Positions 6,469 to 9,595 of a stretch of 9,595 bases of DNA are shown piece after piece. Source of the DNA: Rhodoferax sp. Its GTDB lineage: Bacteria; Pseudomonadota; Gammaproteobacteria; Burkholderiales; Burkholderiaceae_C. Below the pieces are notes generated by a model that saw nothing but the letters and a program-made list of their open reading frames with translations, ran no database searches and was not told the origin of the DNA. The translations under genes were made by a program, and so were the position numbers. The stretch's first letter is position 1, and each line of letters begins with the position of its first letter. The stretch lies in NCBI GenBank assembly GCA_028292305.1, contig JAQGMQ010000234.1, forward strand, positions 1 through 9,595, in the 5' to 3' direction.

Positions 6469-6662
6469 AAGTCACCATCAACCAAGTGCCGCACGACTTG
6501 CCCGACGGCGCCGACCTGGCACAGGCGCTGGCCCGCCTCGACGCCCGGCCGCCATTCGCGACCGCGGTCAACAAGCAGTTCGTGCCCTCCGCGCAGCACG
6601 CGCGTACGCCGCTGCGCGAAGGCGATGCCATTGAAGTCATCCAGCCCGTGACCGGCGGCTAA
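6465..6662 (+). CDS. thiS: sulfur carrier protein ThiS
   Basis: A 65-residue ubiquitin-like (beta-grasp) protein ending in the diagnostic V-T-G-G. Family knowledge: the terminal glycine is adenylated by ThiF and converted to a thiocarboxylate, which donates sulfur to ThiG. Internal features fit: V-N-K-Q-F-V-P in the middle and L-R-E-G-D-A-I-E-V-I-Q-P-V before the tail. The start ATG at 6465 overlaps the thiO TGA by four bases; no ribosome site is visible, so translation probably depends on coupling to thiO. No ThiF is encoded in the window. Confidence 0.95.
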   Translation: MKVTINQVPHDLPDGADLAQALARLDARPPFATAVNKQFVPSAQHARTPLREGDAIEVIQPVTGG

Positions 6663-6666
6663 GCCT

Positions 6667-6702
6667 AGTCAACCAAGTCAACCAAGGCAGACAAGGAACA
6701 CC
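6667..6702 (+). repeat. 9-bp tandem units forming the thiS-thiG spacer
   Basis: The spacer from 6667 to the thiG ATG divides into four 9-bp units: AGTCAACCA, AGTCAACCA, AGGCAGACA, AGGAACACC. The first two are identical, the others decayed. The last two provide the ribosome site AAGGA (6693-6697), 5 nt before the start codon. Confidence 0.6.
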
Positions 6703-7542
6703 ATGAACGACACCGCCACCAGCTCAAGTGCGAACCAGGCCGACCCGCTGGTCCTGTACGGCCAAAGCTTCGACAGCCGCCTGCTGCTCGGCACCGCGCG
6801 CTACCCATCGCCGGCCGTGATGGAAGCCGCCATCCGCCGCGCCCGCCCGGCCATGGTCACCGCCTCGTTGCGGCGGCAAAACCTGTCCGGCGGTGGTGAC
6901 AAAAATAGCGACGCGCCGCACAACGGCTTCTGGGAACTGCTGCGCCAACTGGCCGTGCCGGTGCTGCCCAACACCGCCGGCTGCCACAGCCTGCAGGAAG
7001 CCATTACCACGGCCCACATGGCGCGCGAAGTGTTCGCCACCGACTGGATCAAGCTCGAACTCATCGGCGACGATTACACGCTGCAGCCCGACACGCTGAA
7101 CCTGGTCGAGGCCGCCGGCCGCCTGGTCAAGGACGGCTTCAAGGTGCTGCCTTATTGCACCGAGGACCTGGTGCTGTGCCGCCGCCTCGTCGACGTGGGC
7201 TGCCAGGCCGTCATGCCCTGGGCCGCGCCCATCGGCACCGGCAAGGGCCCGGTAAATCCGTATGCCATGCAGGTGCTGCGTGAACGGCTCGACGTGCCGA
7301 TGATCGTCGACGCCGGGCTCGGCCTGCCGTCACACGCCTGCCAGGTCATGGAATGGGGCTTCGACGCCGTGCTGCTGAACACCGCGGTGGCCCTGGCCCA
7401 GGACCCGGTGCGCATGGCCGGCGCGTTTGCCGATGCCGTTGTGGCCGGCCGCGGTGCGCGCCTGGGCGGGGCGATGGCCGAACAGCACGCCGCGCAGCCG
7501 AGCACGCCGGTGCTGGGCACGCCGTTCTGGCACCACCACTGA
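6703..7542 (+). CDS. thiG: thiazole synthase ThiG
   Basis: A 279-residue TIM-barrel enzyme. It condenses 1-deoxy-D-xylulose 5-phosphate, dehydroglycine (from ThiO) and sulfur from ThiS thiocarboxylate into thiazole phosphate carboxylate. Motifs in order: S25-R-L-L-L-G-T-A-R-Y, V-T-A-S-L-R-R (52-58), L-P-N-T-A-G-C-H-S (88-96), the imine-forming lysine K117 in D-W-I-K-L-E-L-I-G-D, M-P-W-A-A-P-I-G-T-G, and I-V-D-A-G-L-G followed by G-F-D-A-V-L-L-N-T-A-V-A, which binds phosphate. Residues 59-75 form a Gly/Asn/Asp-rich loop (Q-N-L-S-G-G-G-D-K-N-S-D) that seems less standard than the rest. The protein ends in F-W-H-H-H. ATG 6703 has AAGGA 5 nt upstream. It follows thiS by 40 bp and precedes thiE by 14 bp. 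Confidence 0.97.
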   Translation: MNDTATSSSANQADPLVLYGQSFDSRLLLGTARYPSPAVMEAAIRRARPAMVTASLRRQNLSGGGDKNSDAPHNGFWELLRQLAVPVLPNTAGCHSLQEAITTAHMAREVFATDWIKLELIGDDYTLQPDTLNLVEAAGRLVKDGFKVLPYCTEDLVLCRRLVDVGCQAVMPWAAPIGTGKGPVNPYAMQVLRERLDVPMIVDAGLGLPSHACQVMEWGFDAVLLNTAVALAQDPVRMAGAFADAVVAGRGARLGGAMAEQHAAQPSTPVLGTPFWHHH

Positions 7543-7556
7543 GCCGAGAGCCGCAC

Positions 7557-8483
7557 ATGACTTCGATCGACACGATGGCCGACGCCATCTTCGCCGCGCA
7601 CCACCAGACGTTTGCACCGGCCGCGGCGCCACCGACCCAAGGCCCGGCTTCCGTCAGCAGCGTCGCCGCCGACGACCCGGTGTATCGCGCCGCAACACGA
7701 GCCTGCGCACAGCTCGGCTTCATCGACATCGACGCCGAAACCCTGGGCCGGGCCTGGCGCGCGCAAACGCTTCGCCTCGGCCACTTCGACGCGACGCTCT
7801 GGCCAGTGCATCCGGCTGATTTCAGCCTGCGGCCCTGGCCGCGCAGCGATGCGTTCGCGCCTTGCCCGCGCCAACTCGGCCTGTATGCCGTGCTGCCCGA
7901 CGCGGCCTGGGTCGCACGCATCGCCAAGGCCGGCGTGCCCACGCTGCAGTTGCGCTTCAAGTCAACAGATGCGGACGACGTGCGTCGCGAGGTCGAGGCC
8001 GCCGTGCAAGCGGTGCAGGGCACGCAGAGCCTGCTGTTCATCAACGACCATTGGCAGGCCGCCATCGACGCCGGAGCCTACGGCGTGCACCTGGGCCAGG
8101 AAGACCTGGACGCGCTGGCCCCGGCCGACCTGGCCACGCTGCGCGCGTCCGGCCTGCGCCTGGGTGTCAGCACCCACGGCTACGCCGAGATGCTGCGCGC
8201 CGATGCGGTCAGCCCCAGCTACATCGCCATGGGCGCAGTGTTCCCCACCACGCTCAAGCAGATGGCCACCGCGCCACAAGGCATCGCCCGGCTCAACGCC
8301 TATGCGCAGCTGATGCATGATCACGCACTGGTGGCGATCGGCGGCATCGACGCGGAACGCGTGCCGGCCGTGCTGCACAGCGGCGTGGGTTCGGTGGCGG
8401 TGGTGCGGGCCATCACCGCGGCAGCCGCGCCCGAAGCCGCGGCGCGCGCGTTGATGGCCAGGCTCGCAGCAGGACCACGCTGA
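7557..8483 (+). CDS. thiE: thiamine-phosphate synthase ThiE with unknown N-terminal extension
   Basis: A 308-residue protein. Residues 107-308 are a complete ThiE TIM barrel joining HMP-PP and thiazole phosphate to thiamine phosphate. Visible active-site motifs: L-Q-L-R-F-K (130-135), I-N-D-H (162-165, Mg2+ and pyrophosphate), H-L-G-Q-E-D (178-183), F-P-T-T-L-K-Q-M (229-236), A-I-G-G-I (260-264) and the phosphate-binding G-S-V-A-V-V-R (278-284). Stand-alone ThiE is about 210 residues. The first 105 residues here (Ala/Pro-rich start, then a helical segment with V-Y-R-A-A and W-R-A-Q, then D-A-T-L-W-P and P-W-P-R) match no domain I know. ATG 7557 follows thiG by 14 bp with a modest GAGAG 6 nt upstream; ATG at codon 7 is the only near alternative. 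It is the last gene of the thiOSGE row. Confidence 0.94.
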   Translation: MTSIDTMADAIFAAHHQTFAPAAAPPTQGPASVSSVAADDPVYRAATRACAQLGFIDIDAETLGRAWRAQTLRLGHFDATLWPVHPADFSLRPWPRSDAFAPCPRQLGLYAVLPDAAWVARIAKAGVPTLQLRFKSTDADDVRREVEAAVQAVQGTQSLLFINDHWQAAIDAGAYGVHLGQEDLDALAPADLATLRASGLRLGVSTHGYAEMLRADAVSPSYIAMGAVFPTTLKQMATAPQGIARLNAYAQLMHDHALVAIGGIDAERVPAVLHSGVGSVAVVRAITAAAAPEAAARALMARLAAGPR

Positions 8484-8522
8484 ACGATCGCCAGCGCACG
8501 GCATCCGCCTCGAGGAAACGTC

Positions 8523-8571
8523 AGCCGAACTTCAAAATTAAGGGTTTCCCTTTGGAAAATTTGAGTCGGCT
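8523..8571. terminator. imperfect palindrome, possible bidirectional terminator
   Basis: Outer arms AGCCGA (8523-8528) and TCGGCT (8566-8571) pair perfectly. The inner arms around CTTCAAAATT and AATTTGAG pair with a few bulges. The tip is AAGGG-TTT-CCCTT (8540-8552). On the minus strand the tip is followed by AATTTT, a poor T-run; on the plus strand none follows. A terminator for the convergent genes is plausible but not proven. Confidence 0.4.
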
Positions 8572-8601
8572 TGATCGGGGCTGAATCTTGCAGGGCCGAC
8601 T
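8564..8601. repeat. 7-bp inverted repeat overlapping the palindrome
   Basis: AGTCGGC (8564-8570) and GCCGACT (8595-8601) are perfect inverted arms with a 24-nt loop. The left arm shares bases with the right arm of the 8523-8571 palindrome, so only one of the two stems can form at a time. Confidence 0.45.
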
Positions 8602-8717
8602 ACATATGTCTGATGCAGGCTTCGCCTGGGCGGGCAGGGGTCATCACTCCGTACTGGAAAGCCTTGTAGTCCTTGAGTCTGTCCATCGACACCAACAAGA
8701 GCTCGCCTCGGAGGGAC

Positions 8718-9595
8718 CTAAGCAGGCTTGATCCGTGCAAAGCGGTGCCGCCCCGCGTTGGCCCACCAGTGTTGGAGTTTCGCCAAGAGGGGCTTCTCAA
8801 TTAACTGGTGCACGACCAAACCGATGGCCGTGGCTGTTATTGTTTGTATTGCGAGAGCCGAAATAATATTAAAGGCAACTGCGTCACTGAGGTTCAATCT
8901 CGTGCAAATTTTCCATGAAATTACGAAAGTAAACTGGTGTACAAGGTAGATTGAGTATGAGGCATCACCAATTTTGTGCAACCAAGGCTGATGAGGCATC
9001 CACCGCCCGATATAAATGGCACTCCACACTATCATGGCGGCGAAAGGCCCGTGAATCAAAGCGCGCGGCAGGCCATGCAATTCTTCAAAATAGAGGCCAA
9101 ATATCCCGGCTATGATGGCAAAAATTACAAGAAATCTACTGGGTATATATTCCCTTCGCGATGTCACCCAGTAGACCCCGATGCCCATCACGAATTCCAG
9201 AATAATACTGGAGGTCCAGAATTTAAGGGCGGGGGAAGTGAATTCGCTCACATAACCTACAAACGATAGAATAAAAATTGCGAGTACAAGCACCATGTGA
9301 CGCCTTCGTCCAAAAATGAGTGCGGCGCTGAATATTGAGTAAAACAACATTTCATAATTTATTGTCCAGCCAGGTACAAGCGATGGCCAGATCAAGCCGG
9401 GATGCCACTCGCTATAGCGAGGAATGAATAAAAAATCGTATGCAACTTGGGGATTTATTGTTCCTTCGACGAGCTGGCGCTTATTTTGATAAAGTAACGC
9501 AAGCCAATATAGAGGAACGACCCGAATTACCCGACGAAGCAGAAAGTCAGTAATCTGGGGTAGCCTAGGCTGCGTAGCGTCGAAGCGCTTGGTCG
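8718..9595 (-). CDS. acyltransferase 3 family (OafA-like) membrane acyltransferase, 5' part missing
   Basis: The frame is open from the right edge (first full codon at 9593) to the TAG at 8718, giving 291 residues without a true start; the N-terminal 60-100 residues lie outside. Near the visible start is R20-R-V-I-R-V-V-P-L-Y-W (20-30), the R-R-x-x-R-x-x-P-x-Y-W signature of the family. Next come G-W-T-I-N-Y-E-M-L-F-Y-S, several membrane helices, D-A-S-Y-S-I-Y-L-V-H-Q and the end motif H-Q-L-I-E-K-P-L. Such proteins O-acylate cell-surface sugars, for example O-antigen or exopolysaccharide, at the inner membrane; the substrate is unknown. The gene is clearly more AT-rich than the thiamine genes, with codons such as ATA, TTA and AAT, which suggests horizontal origin. 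A TTG at 9395 is internal, not the start. Confidence 0.9.
   Translation of the reverse strand, partial: TKRFDATQPRLPQITDFLLRRVIRVVPLYWLALLYQNKRQLVEGTINPQVAYDFLFIPRYSEWHPGLIWPSLVPGWTINYEMLFYSIFSAALIFGRRRHMVLVLAIFILSFVGYVSEFTSPALKFWTSSIILEFVMGIGVYWVTSRREYIPSRFLVIFAIIAGIFGLYFEELHGLPRALIHGPFAAMIVWSAIYIGRWMPHQPWLHKIGDASYSIYLVHQFTFVISWKICTRLNLSDAVAFNIISALAIQTITATAIGLVVHQLIEKPLLAKLQHWWANAGRHRFARIKPA

Larger units (their letters stand above)
8484..8717. other. spacer between thiE and the acyltransferase, rich in inverted repeats
   Basis: Both flanking genes end here, so it should terminate transcription from both sides. It holds the imperfect palindrome at 8523-8571, a second overlapping stem (8564-8601) and a tight hairpin CAGGC-TTC-GCCTG (8616-8628). 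Open frames of 28 (minus, 8686-8600) and about 40 residues (plus, from 8605) are present but resemble nothing I know. Confidence 0.6.

Noticed and set aside
8600..8686. 28-residue minus-strand frame starting M-D-R-L-K-D-Y-K just after the acyltransferase gene
   Set aside because: It looks less random than most shadows, but has no ribosome site and no family I recognise; it may be a gene remnant. Not called.
1..9595. CRISPR array, tRNA or insertion sequence
   Set aside because: I looked for regularly spaced repeats, tRNA-like stems and transposase motifs on both strands and found none.

Overview
The window is GC-rich DNA with the codon usage and gene set of a betaproteobacterium. ThiG, ThiE and ThiO read like Burkholderiales proteins, most likely Comamonadaceae (Variovorax/Acidovorax/Rhodoferax-like). 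The family-level assignment is inference from remembered protein style, not from a search.

Left part (1-2862). The minus strand carries the N-terminal 144 residues of a secreted penicillin-binding endopeptidase of the PbpG/DacB type, which runs off the left edge. A 431-bp divergent intergenic region follows. A two-gene plus-strand operon comes next: a DUF2239 protein whose stop overlaps the GTG start of a 12-helix MATE efflux transporter.

Centre (2863-8483). This is a thiamine (vitamin B1) locus. A well-conserved TPP riboswitch precedes cytX, a predicted hydroxymethylpyrimidine (HMP) importer. Next is thiD (HMP/HMP-P kinase) on the opposite strand, wedged in with only 5 bp to cytX and 9 bp to thiO. 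Then come thiO (glycine oxidase), thiS (sulfur carrier), thiG (thiazole synthase) and thiE (thiamine-phosphate synthase) on the plus strand. CytX and ThiD supply HMP-PP, ThiO/ThiS/ThiG build the thiazole phosphate by the aerobic glycine-oxidase route, and ThiE joins the two halves. thiC, thiF and thiL are not in the window. ThiE has an N-terminal extension of about 105 residues that I do not recognise.

Right part (8484-9595). After a 234-bp spacer with several overlapping inverted repeats, the base composition becomes clearly more AT-rich. A minus-strand membrane acyltransferase (acyltransferase 3/OafA-like) runs off the right edge. This looks like the end of a surface-polysaccharide or otherwise transferred segment next to the core thiamine genes.

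I did not find a CRISPR array, tRNA, rRNA, insertion sequence or clear defence system. The most interesting items are the antisense thiD inside the thiamine gene row, its possible leaderless promoter, the riboswitch leader with competing stems, the N-terminal domain of ThiE, and the RHH-like motif of the DUF2239 protein.
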